A stretch of 17,144 nt of DNA, from positions 1 through 17,144 of the forward strand of contig CAJMOL010000009.1 of assembly GCA_905215095.1 (NCBI GenBank). Reading direction: 5' to 3'. The DNA is from an uncultured bacterium (GTDB lineage: Bacteria > Actinomycetota > Coriobacteriia > Coriobacteriales > Coriobacteriaceae). How positions within the stretch are numbered: position 1 is the stretch's first letter; every line of letters begins with the position of its first letter. Position numbers and translations under genes: made by a program. The notes below the pieces were generated by a model, which had not been told where the DNA came from, did not search any database, and saw nothing but the letters and a program-made list of their open reading frames with translations. This document shows positions 1 to 6,968 of this stretch, piece after piece.

Positions 1-30
1 GACATTTTCCCAGATAAAACCGACCAAAAT

Positions 31-55
31 AAACCTGTCCCTTTTTGGCAGGTTT
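31..55. terminator. Hairpin, possible weak terminator of a gene left of the window
   Basis: AAACCTG (31-37) pairs perfectly with CAGGTTT (49-55) around an 11-nt loop that contains TCCCTTTTT. Only four Ts run at the 3' end on the plus strand (52-55); on the minus strand the arm is followed by a T-rich ATTTTGG. It could end transcription from outside the window. The CTGTCCC in its loop resembles the loop of the clear terminator at 9814-9854. Confidence 0.4.
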
Positions 56-70
56 TGGGGTGACGAGGGC

Positions 71-99
71 TTGCACTTTAGCGTGCGACAGCGGATAAT
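71..99 (+). promoter_or_regulatory. Sigma70-type promoter of the DAHP synthase gene
   Basis: TTGCAC (71-76) and GATAAT (94-99) are separated by exactly 17 nt, close to the TTGACA/TATAAT consensus. Transcription would start near 106, giving a leader of about 50 nt before the ATG at 156. I see no leader peptide, attenuator or T-box in that leader, so any feedback control is more likely at the enzyme level or through a repressor I cannot identify. Confidence 0.6.
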
Positions 100-155
100 G
101 CCGAGCATTCAAGAATTCGCCAATTGTTGCCGTTAATTGATAAAGGAGGCCCCGT

Positions 156-1187
156 ATGGCCATGGAATTCAAGCGCAGGTTGCCCATCCCCATGGAGATC
201 CGCGAGGAAATGCCGCTTTCTGCCGAACTTACCGCCAAAAAGCAGGCATTTGACGCCGAGGTCGCCAAAGTCTTTACCGGCGAGGACGCACGTAAGGTGC
301 TCATCATCGGCCCATGCTCTGCCGACCGCGAGGATTCGGTGCTTGAGTACATGAACCGACTGGCCAAGACCGCCGAGGAGGTCAAGGACAAGCTCATCAT
401 CATTCCGCGCGTCTACACCAACAAGCCGCGCACCAAGGGCACTGGCTACAAGGGCCTGCTGCACAACCCCGACCCCGAGGCGCCCGATGACCTGCTCGAA
501 GGCGTTAAGGCCATCCGCCACATGCACCTGCGCGTTATTGAGGAAACGGGTTTCTTTACCGCCGACGAGATGCTCTATCCGTCCAACTACCAGTACCTCG
601 TCGACCTGCTGAGCTATGTTGCCGTGGGCGCACGCTCGGTCGAGAACCAGGAGCATCGCCTGGTATCGAGCGGCATTTCGGTGCCCGTCGGTATGAAGAA
701 CCCCACCGCCGGTTCCACCACCGTTATGCTCAACTCCATCTACGCCGCGCAGGCACATCAGAGCTTTATCTTCCGCAACTGGGAGGTTGAGTGCGACGGC
801 AACCCGCTCGCACACGCCGTCATGCGTGGCTACATCGGTCTCGATGGGCGCACCTACCCTAACTACCACTACGAGCACCTGGAGCGCCTGGCCGAGCGCT
901 ATACCGAGCATGCCGGCTACGCCAATCCGGCAGCGGTCATCGACTGCAACCACGACAACTCGGGCAAGCGTCCGCTGGAGCAGTATCGCATTTGCAAGGA
1001 GGTGCTCGACAGCTGCCGCCGCAACGAGTCCATCTCCAAGCTGGTCAAGGGCTTTATGATCGAGTCCTACCTAGAAGACGGCAACCAGCCGGTCGACGGC
1101 GGCGTCTTTGGCAAGTCGATCACCGACCCGTGCCTGGGCTGGGAAAAGACCGACTACCTCATCCACGAGATCGCAGAGCGTATTTAG
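156..1187 (+). CDS. aroF: 3-deoxy-7-phosphoheptulonate (DAHP) synthase, class I alpha (AroF/G/H type)
   Basis: The enzyme condenses phosphoenolpyruvate with erythrose 4-phosphate to DAHP, the first committed step of the shikimate pathway, in the cytosol. The 343-residue length fits the type I alpha family (about 350). Visible signatures are IGPCS (Cys54, metal ligand), RVYTNKPRT...GYKG (85-100, substrate loop), VGARSVENQEHR (157-168), DCNHDNSGK (263-271, metal ligand His266), MIES (Glu303) and SITDPCLGWE (Asp324). All four expected metal ligands (C, H, E, D) are therefore present. The ATG at 156 follows AAAGGAGG (142-149) at 6-nt spacing. The gene stands alone: a promoter lies in front and a hairpin directly behind the stop. 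The AroF, AroG and AroH paralogues cannot be told apart here, so the symbol is nominal. The feedback effector (Phe, Tyr or Trp) cannot be read from the sequence. Confidence 0.95.
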   Translation: MAMEFKRRLPIPMEIREEMPLSAELTAKKQAFDAEVAKVFTGEDARKVLIIGPCSADREDSVLEYMNRLAKTAEEVKDKLIIIPRVYTNKPRTKGTGYKGLLHNPDPEAPDDLLEGVKAIRHMHLRVIEETGFFTADEMLYPSNYQYLVDLLSYVAVGARSVENQEHRLVSSGISVPVGMKNPTAGSTTVMLNSIYAAQAHQSFIFRNWEVECDGNPLAHAVMRGYIGLDGRTYPNYHYEHLERLAERYTEHAGYANPAAVIDCNHDNSGKRPLEQYRICKEVLDSCRRNESISKLVKGFMIESYLEDGNQPVDGGVFGKSITDPCLGWEKTDYLIHEIAERI

Positions 1188-1213
1188 TTACGCGGTTTTA
1201 CCAAACCGCGTAA
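1188..1213. terminator. Perfect 11-bp hairpin immediately after the DAHP synthase stop codon
   Basis: TTACGCGGTTT (1188-1198) and AAACCGCGTAA (1203-1213) are perfect complements around a 4-nt loop. The hairpin begins on the base after the TAG stop. No T-tract follows on either strand, so it may be a 3'-end stabiliser or part of the repeat element next to it rather than a classic intrinsic terminator. Confidence 0.5.
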
Positions 1214-1228
1214 CGGCTCGACGCTGCA

Positions 1229-1325
1229 AACGCCCCTAAGCGGCAATCTGACGTTCAATCGTCGGTCGCGTACCCAAAGTACGCTTCCCTCCTCTTTCAC
1301 GTCACCTTGCTCGCCTAGGGGCGCT
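1229..1325. repeat. Nested palindromic intergenic element (about 97 bp), candidate dispersed repeat
   Basis: Three concentric inverted repeats share one axis. The outer arms are CGCCCCTAAGCGGCAA (1231-1246) and TTGCTCGCCTAGGGGCG (1307-1323), matching with one extra base and one mismatch. The middle arms are TGACGT (1249-1254) and ACGTCA (1299-1304). The inner hairpin is GCGTAC (1268-1273) and GTACGC (1279-1284). The element fills the gap between the DAHP synthase hairpin and the 3' end of the permease gene, and I see no credible coding in it. Its minus-strand CAAGGTGACGTGAAA (1295-1309) recurs exactly at 17101-17115 on the plus strand, again followed by a GC-rich hairpin, so this looks like a repeat family. 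Confidence 0.65.
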
Positions 1326-1370
1326 TTCGCTGACTTATGCTCGACCTGCGATTGTTTTGCTTTAGGTCGC

Positions 1371-3572
1371 CTATTCGCTGTAGCGGGTGGCGATGGCGGC
1401 TCGCACCATGCCGGCACTCATGAGGTAGGTCACCAGGAAGTAGCCACCGTATGCTGCCAGGAAGATTGCACAGGTGAGGCCCACGGTGCCGCCGATACTC
1501 ATATTTCCGAAAATACTCACCAGCTCGATGATCACCTTAAGTGCCACAAAGGAGTGCGCCAGGCCCACTGCCAGCGGGAACAGGAAGAATACCGCCTGCT
1601 GTGCCATCACCGAATGGCGAATCTGGCGGTCGTCGCAGCCGATCTGTGCCAGCACACGATAGCTGCGGCTGCCGTCGGCCACGTTGGAAAGTTGCTGGAT
1701 CGACAGAATCGCCGCGCATGCAACGACCAATACAAAGCCGATGTAGATGGCTAGGTAGCTAATAAGACCGTTCATTTGCGCTGCTTGCGCGTACATCTCG
1801 GAGCGTGTGATGAAGGTTCCCCACGACCCCGGCTCCTTGCCGTCAACGAGCAGATTGTCGTGCACAGTGTATTTAATACTCTCGTCTGCCTCGGTCGTAT
1901 CCATCCCCTGTTTGTAGTTAACGAGCAGGCTACTGGAATACGGCTGCAGATTAAGTTGGGACAACAGCTCGTCGGCAACGACGACGGTACCCGGATTACT
2001 GCCCATCGCCGAGTTGGCGATGGCCGCCGTATCTTCGTCCGACTTATCGGTTGCGGGCTTGAGCGTATGCCCGCCCAAGGTAAGGGCATGGCCGCCAGCC
2101 ATATACTTGGTGTACAGGTCGACCAGCTCGCCGCCCATATCACACGTGAGCAGATACTGGTCGTGACCGATATGCACCGGCTCCTCGCCCATCATCTGAC
2201 GCAGTTTGTTGTACTGGCTCGCCGGCGTCACAAACAGACCCATCGTATCGGCATTGCTACCCCCGAACGCCTTGGGAAGCTTTTCGCCCATGGTCTTGCA
2301 CATCTCACTTGGGGTCACCGAAGGATCCGAACCGCCAAACGGGTAACTCAGATACGAATCGATCTGCACATGTTCACCGGCAACATCGGCGATATTGACC
2401 TTCTTGCCGGTCTCGTTGTTGTTGCCCGCCGACTTGCCCTTACCGTGCCATGCGGGGTACAAATCGACCGTTGTATCGGCCAACACCATGCGATCGGCCT
2501 CAGACGGATTGACATACTCTTTGTAGTAGTCGAGCGTATCGGGCGTGTAATAGACATACGTCTGAGACACGTCAACAGGGTTATAGCGCTCCAGGTTTTC
2601 ATTCATCACGTTGGCAATTGACATACCGCACGTCACCGAGGTGATGGCCAAAAACAGGAGCATCGCGATGACGCCCATCGAAAAGCACACCGTGTTGACC
2701 TTGGCCGCAAGCTGGCGCACGGTAAACATGTTGAGGCCGCGCCAATACACGCCGCGCAGGCTCTGCAGCAGCTTGATGAGCATGCCCGAGAGTCCCCAGA
2801 ACAGGGCAAAGGTGCCCACGGTAACCATAGCGGTCGTAATACCAAACTGGTTCATGGCCTCTTGCAGCTTGCTGTCCGTCGCGGTTAGCGGGAACCCATC
2901 ACGTAGCAGACGGTAATAGGCCACGCCCACAAGCACCGCGCCCACGGCAAAGATGGCAATCGCGATCCAGGGGTTGCGTGTCTTGATGCTCTCGTTGCGA
3001 CGCTCGGCACCCATAAGCTCGATGAGTTTGGTACGACGCACGGCGCGGAGGTTCAGCAGTAGCGTGAGCACAAACATTACGAGCATGCAGGCAAGGGTCA
3101 GATTGAACGCATGCACCGAGAAAAAGAAGTGGAAATTGGCGATCTGTGTTTTAAAGAGCGAGGCCGTAAAGAACGTCATGAGCTGGGAAAGTCCCACACC
3201 CAGCACAATGCCGGCGACAAAGGCGCCGACCGAGACAATCACCGTCTCGAGCGCCATGATCGTGGCGACGCGCCCGCGCCCCATACCGAGCACCTGGTAC
3301 AGGCCAAACTCCTTCTTGCGGCGTTTCATGATGAAGTTATTGGCATACACCATCAAAAAGGCCATGACACCGGCCAAAAAGTACGTCAGGTCGCCGAGCA
3401 TGCTGCCCATAACCTGCGCCAAGCCCTCTTCATCGATTCCGGCGATGTCGACCTGCATCGAGATGGTGTTAAAGGCATAGAAGACCGTGACGCCCAGGGT
3501 GAGCGTCAAAAGGTAGACAAGGTAGTCGCGACCGGCGCGGCGGACGTTGCCCCAAGCGAGTTTACAGAGCAT
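1371..3572 (-). CDS. BceB-like FtsX-family ABC transporter permease
   Basis: This is the membrane half of a Bce-type ABC transporter; in the family these modules sense or remove cell-wall-active peptide antibiotics. The 733-residue protein shows the BceB plan of about ten membrane segments. The first four lie near residues 17-36, 61-80, 105-130 and 155-175, followed by three more up to about 320. A large extracytoplasmic domain spans about 326-600, and three C-terminal segments lie near 604-626, 660-685 and 694-720. The MKRRKKEFGLYQVLGMGR stretch after segment 2 is the usual FtsX cytoplasmic loop. I chose the ATG at 3572 because GGTGAGG lies 5 nt upstream; a GTG at 3584 in frame is the alternative. 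The gene overlaps the end of the upstream ATPase gene, which implies translational coupling. The transported peptide is unknown. Confidence 0.88.
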   Translation of the reverse strand: MLCKLAWGNVRRAGRDYLVYLLTLTLGVTVFYAFNTISMQVDIAGIDEEGLAQVMGSMLGDLTYFLAGVMAFLMVYANNFIMKRRKKEFGLYQVLGMGRGRVATIMALETVIVSVGAFVAGIVLGVGLSQLMTFFTASLFKTQIANFHFFFSVHAFNLTLACMLVMFVLTLLLNLRAVRRTKLIELMGAERRNESIKTRNPWIAIAIFAVGAVLVGVAYYRLLRDGFPLTATDSKLQEAMNQFGITTAMVTVGTFALFWGLSGMLIKLLQSLRGVYWRGLNMFTVRQLAAKVNTVCFSMGVIAMLLFLAITSVTCGMSIANVMNENLERYNPVDVSQTYVYYTPDTLDYYKEYVNPSEADRMVLADTTVDLYPAWHGKGKSAGNNNETGKKVNIADVAGEHVQIDSYLSYPFGGSDPSVTPSEMCKTMGEKLPKAFGGSNADTMGLFVTPASQYNKLRQMMGEEPVHIGHDQYLLTCDMGGELVDLYTKYMAGGHALTLGGHTLKPATDKSDEDTAAIANSAMGSNPGTVVVADELLSQLNLQPYSSSLLVNYKQGMDTTEADESIKYTVHDNLLVDGKEPGSWGTFITRSEMYAQAAQMNGLISYLAIYIGFVLVVACAAILSIQQLSNVADGSRSYRVLAQIGCDDRQIRHSVMAQQAVFFLFPLAVGLAHSFVALKVIIELVSIFGNMSIGGTVGLTCAIFLAAYGGYFLVTYLMSAGMVRAAIATRYSE

Positions 3573-4347
3573 CGGAGCCCTCACCGCCCATCATGGCAAC
3601 GACCTCCATAATGCGGTCGAAAAACTCTCGGCGGTCGGTGTCGCCGCGGCGCAGCTCGGTGAAGATCTTGCCGTCGCGAATAAACAGCACGCGGCTCGTG
3701 TAGCTGGCGGCAAAGCTGTCGTGCGTGACCATGAGCACGGTGGCGCATAGGCGGCGGTTAAGGGCCTCCAGGCTCTCGAGCAGCAGGCGAGCGCTCTTGG
3801 AATCGAGGGCGCCGGTGGGCTCATCGGCCATGATCATGGTGGGGTCGGTGACGAGCGCGCGAGCCGCGGCAACGCGCTGCTGCTGACCGCCGGACATCTG
3901 GTAGGGATACTTGTCGAGCACCTGACTGATGGACAGGCGCGCTGCCACATCCTGCACGCGGGTCGAGATCTCTGCCGAGTTTGTGCGGGCGATGGTGAGC
4001 GGCAGGGCGATGTTCTCGCGTGCCGTGAGCGTATCGAGCAGGTTGGAGTCCTGGAAGATAAAGCCGAGCTCCTCGCGGCGGAACTGCGAAAGCTTAGCCT
4101 GCTTCATGCGTGTTACGTCCTGCCCGTTGATGCGGATCGTGCCACTTGTGGCGCTATCGATGGTCGACACGCAGTTGAGCAACGTCGACTTGCCCGAGCC
4201 CGAAGCGCCCATGATGCCAACGAATTCACCGCGGTTGACGGTAAAGCTGACGTCGTTGAGCGCGCGGGTCACGTTGCCCAGCGCTCCATATACCTTTTCG
4301 AGATGCGCGACCTCCAGTACCGGGGTCGCCATGTGCGTGGTTTGCAT
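3562..4347 (-). CDS. BceA-like ABC transporter ATP-binding protein
   Basis: This cytosolic ATPase of 261 residues energises the permease encoded just downstream. It has a full ABC set: Walker A GASGSGKST (47-55), Q-loop Gln99, signature MSGGQ (141-145, Met in place of the usual Leu), Walker B MIMADE (161-166), D-loop GALD (169-172) and H-loop His189. Overall it belongs to the MacB/LolD/BceA group of ATPases that pair with FtsX permeases. The ATG at 4347 is supported by AAGGA 6 nt upstream; a second ATG five codons on is less well placed. The gene is first in the operon and its stop overlaps the permease start. No histidine kinase or response regulator is adjacent, which is unusual for Bce modules. 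Confidence 0.92.
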   Translation of the reverse strand: MQTTHMATPVLEVAHLEKVYGALGNVTRALNDVSFTVNRGEFVGIMGASGSGKSTLLNCVSTIDSATSGTIRINGQDVTRMKQAKLSQFRREELGFIFQDSNLLDTLTARENIALPLTIARTNSAEISTRVQDVAARLSISQVLDKYPYQMSGGQQQRVAAARALVTDPTMIMADEPTGALDSKSARLLLESLEALNRRLCATVLMVTHDSFAASYTSRVLFIRDGKIFTELRRGDTDRREFFDRIMEVVAMMGGEGSDAL

Positions 4348-4427
4348 ACCGAGTCCTTTCTTGCGATTAGTCTACGGCATCTATAGTCGCAAGAAGACGA
4401 GTCGGCTACCATCGATATGGCTTACGC

Positions 4428-4460
4428 TTGCCTTACCGTTGTGTAAGGTACGGGTAGCTA
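4428..4460. promoter_or_regulatory. MerR-operator-like dyad in the BceAB / nudix-vsr divergent control region
   Basis: CCTTAC (4431-4436) and GTAAGG (4443-4448) form a perfect 6-bp dyad with a 6-nt centre. A -35-like TTGCCT (4428-4433) overlaps its left arm, and -10-like sequence follows at about 4454-4460 (GTAGCT/TAGCTA), giving a long 20-21-nt spacer. A dyad inside an over-long spacer is the layout of MerR-family controlled promoters. No merR gene is in the window. The dyad is symmetric, so it could control either divergent unit. The operator assignment is inference. Confidence 0.4.
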
Positions 4461-4495
4461 GCCTGCCACGCGTTGATGTTGAGAGAGGACTCCTG

Positions 4496-5485
4496 TTGAA
4501 GACTATTCATGTTGCCGCTGGGATCATTCGCAAGGATGGATCTGACGAGCTGCTTGCCGTGCAGCGCGGCTACGGCGACATGCGGGGACTTTGGGAGTTC
4601 CCGGGCGGCAAGCTCATGCGCGGCGAGACACCCGAAGACGCCGTACGCCGCGAGCTTATGGAAGAGTTGCAGGTAAAAGTCACCAACCTGCGTGATTTCT
4701 ATACCGTTGAGTACGACTACCCCGATTTCCATCTCTCCATGGAGTGCTACTACTGCTCACTCGCCGATGAATCCGATGAGCCCCAGAAGCACGACCGCCA
4801 GCTCGATATCCGCTGGATTCCGCGCACCTCGCTTGCCACGGTGGAATGGATGCCCGCCGACAAGGGACTCATTGATGCCCTGATTGAGTTGAAGGAAGAC
4901 CGGCTTGAGGCCAACGGCGCTGCCAACGACGCCGAGGCCACCGCGACCGACGAGCCCGCCACCAAGCCCAAGCGCGCACCTAAGCGCCGTAGCAAAAAGC
5001 GCCCCAAACCAGGTCTGCTCGACGGCATCGATACCTCGGACCTTTCCGCCGACGAGCGCGAACTGGTCCGCCGTCGCGCCGCCATAAAAAAGTCCATGAA
5101 GGGCAACAAACGCGCGAACACCAAGCCCGAGCTGCTCGTACGACAGCGCCTGCGCGCCGCGGGCCTTACGGGCTATCGCTTGGAATGGAAGGTTCCCGGC
5201 AAGCCCGACATCGCCTTTCCCGGGCGCAAGATCGCCATCTTCGTCAACGGCTGCTTTTGGCACCGCTGCCCCAAGTGCAATCCGAGCCAGCCCAAGCGCA
5301 ACGTTGAGTTTTGGGAGGCAAAGTTCCGTCGCAACGTCGAGCGCGACCGTGCCGCCGTGGCAGCACTCACTCAAATGGGCTGGACGCCCATAACCATCTG
5401 GGAATGCGAGCTCAAAAAAGACCGCATCGACACCACGATGGAAAAGGTCATCGAGCAGGTGCGCGCCGCAGAGCCGCAGCGCTAA
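4496..5485 (+). CDS. Fused MutT/NUDIX hydrolase - Vsr (very short patch repair) endonuclease
   Basis: This 329-residue protein joins two DNA-maintenance domains. Residues 1-135 are a MutT-like NUDIX domain with box G38-x5-E44-x7-R52-E-L-x-E56-E57, as in 8-oxo-dGTP diphosphatases, except that Gln59 replaces the usual glycine near the box end. Residues 140-200 are an Ala-, Lys- and Arg-rich linker, probably disordered. Residues 200-329 match Vsr, the nickase that starts repair of T:G mismatches left by 5-methylcytosine deamination: KPD (Asp238, equivalent to Asp51 of E. coli Vsr), NGCFWHRCPKC (251-261, with Cys253 and His256 and further zinc ligands), NVERDR (Asp284) and WEC (Cys304). Asn251 replaces the His64 of E. 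coli Vsr. The start is the TTG at 4496, 6 nt after GAGAGGA; the frame stays open further upstream, but only antisense to the ABC ATPase gene. No cytosine methyltransferase is nearby. Confidence 0.87.
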   Translation: MKTIHVAAGIIRKDGSDELLAVQRGYGDMRGLWEFPGGKLMRGETPEDAVRRELMEELQVKVTNLRDFYTVEYDYPDFHLSMECYYCSLADESDEPQKHDRQLDIRWIPRTSLATVEWMPADKGLIDALIELKEDRLEANGAANDAEATATDEPATKPKRAPKRRSKKRPKPGLLDGIDTSDLSADERELVRRRAAIKKSMKGNKRANTKPELLVRQRLRAAGLTGYRLEWKVPGKPDIAFPGRKIAIFVNGCFWHRCPKCNPSQPKRNVEFWEAKFRRNVERDRAAVAALTQMGWTPITIWECELKKDRIDTTMEKVIEQVRAAEPQR

Positions 5486-5589
5486 CAGCGAGCATTCACA
5501 CGCTCCGCACGTCCGCGCCACATCCACGTCACAAACCTTAGAAAGCCCTTAAGCTCAAAACCTTTCAAGAGTGTTACTCGATAGCTTTT

Positions 5590-5633
5590 ACCTGCGGTTT
5601 CATCGTAACACCAAACCAGGTTAAGCCTTTCTT
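5590..5633 (+). terminator. Possible weak terminator after the nudix-vsr gene
   Basis: ACCT (5590-5593) plus GGTTT (5596-5600) pair with AAACC (5613-5617) plus AGGT (5618-5621), with a 2-nt bulge and a 12-nt loop. A pyrimidine-rich CCTTTCTTT follows (5626-5634). The rest of the 253-nt gap from 5486 to 5738 shows no coding potential. A -10-like CATAATAC lies at 5659-5666 without a good -35 element. Confidence 0.3.
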
Positions 5634-5738
5634 TAGCGCTTCTTTGCAGCAGCCGCGGCATAATACTGCCAGCGCACGGGACCTAGCAGCATACCCCGAG
5701 CGCAATCTATTGGTGGACATCGAGGAGGCCGCATAAGC

Positions 5739-5948
5739 ATGCATTCTTCCAATGACGCAGCACAGCAGCCATCCCTAAAACATGCAAACCTTTTCTCCTT
5801 CCCCCCGACACAGAGAGACGGCTTCCTCGACTCCCCCACCACAAAAGCCAAACGCTCAACCGACCAGAGCCACAACTTGCGAGCATCGTTCGAAAAGCTC
5901 CAAGCATCCCTAGACAAGGCGTTCCCCGAACAGGCAAGAGCAATCTAA
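5739..5948 (+). CDS. Small hypothetical protein, 69 aa
   Basis: I do not recognise this protein. It is short and hydrophilic, rich in Ser, Gln, Lys and Ala, with no signal peptide, membrane segment or metal motif. The C-terminal third (about residues 46-66) could form one amphipathic helix. The case for a real gene is the ribosome-binding site GAGGAGG (5722-5728) 10 nt before the ATG, and its position in front of the AraC gene, whose start lies 25 nt after this stop. It could be a small regulator, a leader gene coupling expression to the AraC gene, or a spurious ORF. Confidence 0.4.
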   Translation: MHSSNDAAQQPSLKHANLFSFPPTQRDGFLDSPTTKAKRSTDQSHNLRASFEKLQASLDKAFPEQARAI

Positions 5949-5961
5949 GCCCATCGCGCTT

Positions 5962-5967
5962 TATACT
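5962..5967 (+). promoter_or_regulatory. Candidate -10 element placing the AraC gene transcript start at its ATG
   Basis: TATACT ends 6 nt before the ATG at 5974, the usual distance from a -10 box to the transcription start. No Shine-Dalgarno sequence precedes that ATG. The -35 region 16-18 nt upstream is poor. If the box is used, the AraC mRNA would be leaderless. Confidence 0.35.
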
Positions 5968-5973
5968 GATGCC

Positions 5974-6912
5974 ATGCGAAACATGGATCACATAGAATTG
6001 CACCGCGGAGGACGCGAGGAAGCGTTTCCCGAGACCGCCGAAGACTGGCCCTATATTGCCGAACGCGCAGAATTCGCTCGCTATCCGGGCAATTCCGTCC
6101 CCTGGCACTGGCATTCCGAAGTTGAACTTTTCTACATGGAGCAGGGAGCGATTGACTATCGAACGCGCGCGGCTCATGAGCACGTACGCTTTGAGGAAGG
6201 GTCCGCCGGCTTTATCAACGGCGGCGTTTTGCACAGCACGCTGCAATCACCCAATTCGGCACCAGCCATTCAAATGCTGCATATCTTTCAGCCGTCGATG
6301 CTCGGCGATCCCGCGGGACGTCTCCAAAAGCGCTACATCAACCCATTGCTTCAATGTCGAGGCGTCGATGTGCTCAAATGGTCGCCCACCAACCCCGACG
6401 ATACGCCCTTTATCGATTTGCTAAAGAGTTCCTTTTACCACGACCTTCAACGGCCGCAGAACGAGATGGCGCTTCGGAATAGTTTGTCAGAGCTCTGGAT
6501 TCAGATTTACGCCAAGGCCGAACCGCTCTTTTCCTCCGACAACGCCTCTTGGATGACCAGCCGCGACGTACAGTTCAAGGCAATCCTGGACTTTATCCGC
6601 GCAAACTATGCAGCCGCTGTAGATGTGCCCCAGATAGCATCTGCAGCCGGCGTAAGCGAAAGAGAGTGTTACCGCATTATCGAAGCTTGCGCAGGAACGA
6701 CCCCGGCGGCATATCTACGCGCATACCGCATAAACCGTGCTTGCGAACTTTTGGCACACACCACGCGAACGGTACAGACAGTCGCGCGCCAATGCGGATT
6801 TATAACAGCAAGCCATCTTGGCCAGGTATTTAAAGAACAAATGGGGTGCACTCCTTCGAGCTATCGAGCAGCGAGGCAGAATCTCGATAGCACCAGGCAG
6901 AAATCCCGCTAG
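5974..6912 (+). CDS. AraC/XylS-family transcriptional regulator with N-terminal cupin domain
   Basis: This is a DNA-binding regulator of 312 residues. The N-terminal half carries a cupin-type AraC ligand domain: HWHSEVELFYMEQG (45-58) has the typical metal/sugar-pocket strand, and INGGVLHS (81-88) is the second conserved cupin turn. The C-terminal AraC DNA-binding domain starts near residue 205. Helix-turn-helix 1 is around VPQIASAAGVSERECYRII (218-236). Helix-turn-helix 2 is around TVARQCGFITASHLGQVFKE (269-288), followed by the GCTPSSYR end signature. The family usually controls carbohydrate genes, with its ligand in the cupin; the ligand here is unknown. No SD sequence precedes the ATG at 5974 or the next ATG at 5983. 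The HAD phosphatase gene 56 nt downstream is on the same strand and may be co-transcribed. Confidence 0.9.
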   Translation: MRNMDHIELHRGGREEAFPETAEDWPYIAERAEFARYPGNSVPWHWHSEVELFYMEQGAIDYRTRAAHEHVRFEEGSAGFINGGVLHSTLQSPNSAPAIQMLHIFQPSMLGDPAGRLQKRYINPLLQCRGVDVLKWSPTNPDDTPFIDLLKSSFYHDLQRPQNEMALRNSLSELWIQIYAKAEPLFSSDNASWMTSRDVQFKAILDFIRANYAAAVDVPQIASAAGVSERECYRIIEACAGTTPAAYLRAYRINRACELLAHTTRTVQTVARQCGFITASHLGQVFKEQMGCTPSSYRAARQNLDSTRQKSR

Positions 6913-6968
6913 CCCTTCTTCTGTCACTGCATCAAACTTGCAGGCAAACAACGGATAGGAGCAACCAT

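Noticed and set aside
63..73. GACGAGGGCTT shared between the window start and the 29-bp inverted repeat at 7656
   Set aside because: The match is only about 11 nt of common GC-rich sequence and does not extend into the arms, so chance is the simpler reading.
78..953. Long minus-strand open frame opposite the DAHP synthase gene
   Set aside because: It is a GC-rich shadow of a certain gene, lacks a ribosome-binding site, and shows no domain. The same applies to long frames opposite the aldolase (7808-8827), galK (12423-13382), galT (14240-15493) and the AAA ATPase (15678-16511).
1184..1417. 77-codon minus-strand frame in the palindromic element region
   Set aside because: It overlaps the hairpin, the nested palindrome and the 3' end of the permease gene, with no ribosome-binding site and no recognisable product.
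3929..4495. Open frame extending the nudix-vsr gene upstream by 189 codons
   Set aside because: It runs antisense to the clear ABC ATPase gene, encodes no recognisable domain, and the NUDIX domain starts naturally at the TTG at 4496 with a good ribosome-binding site.
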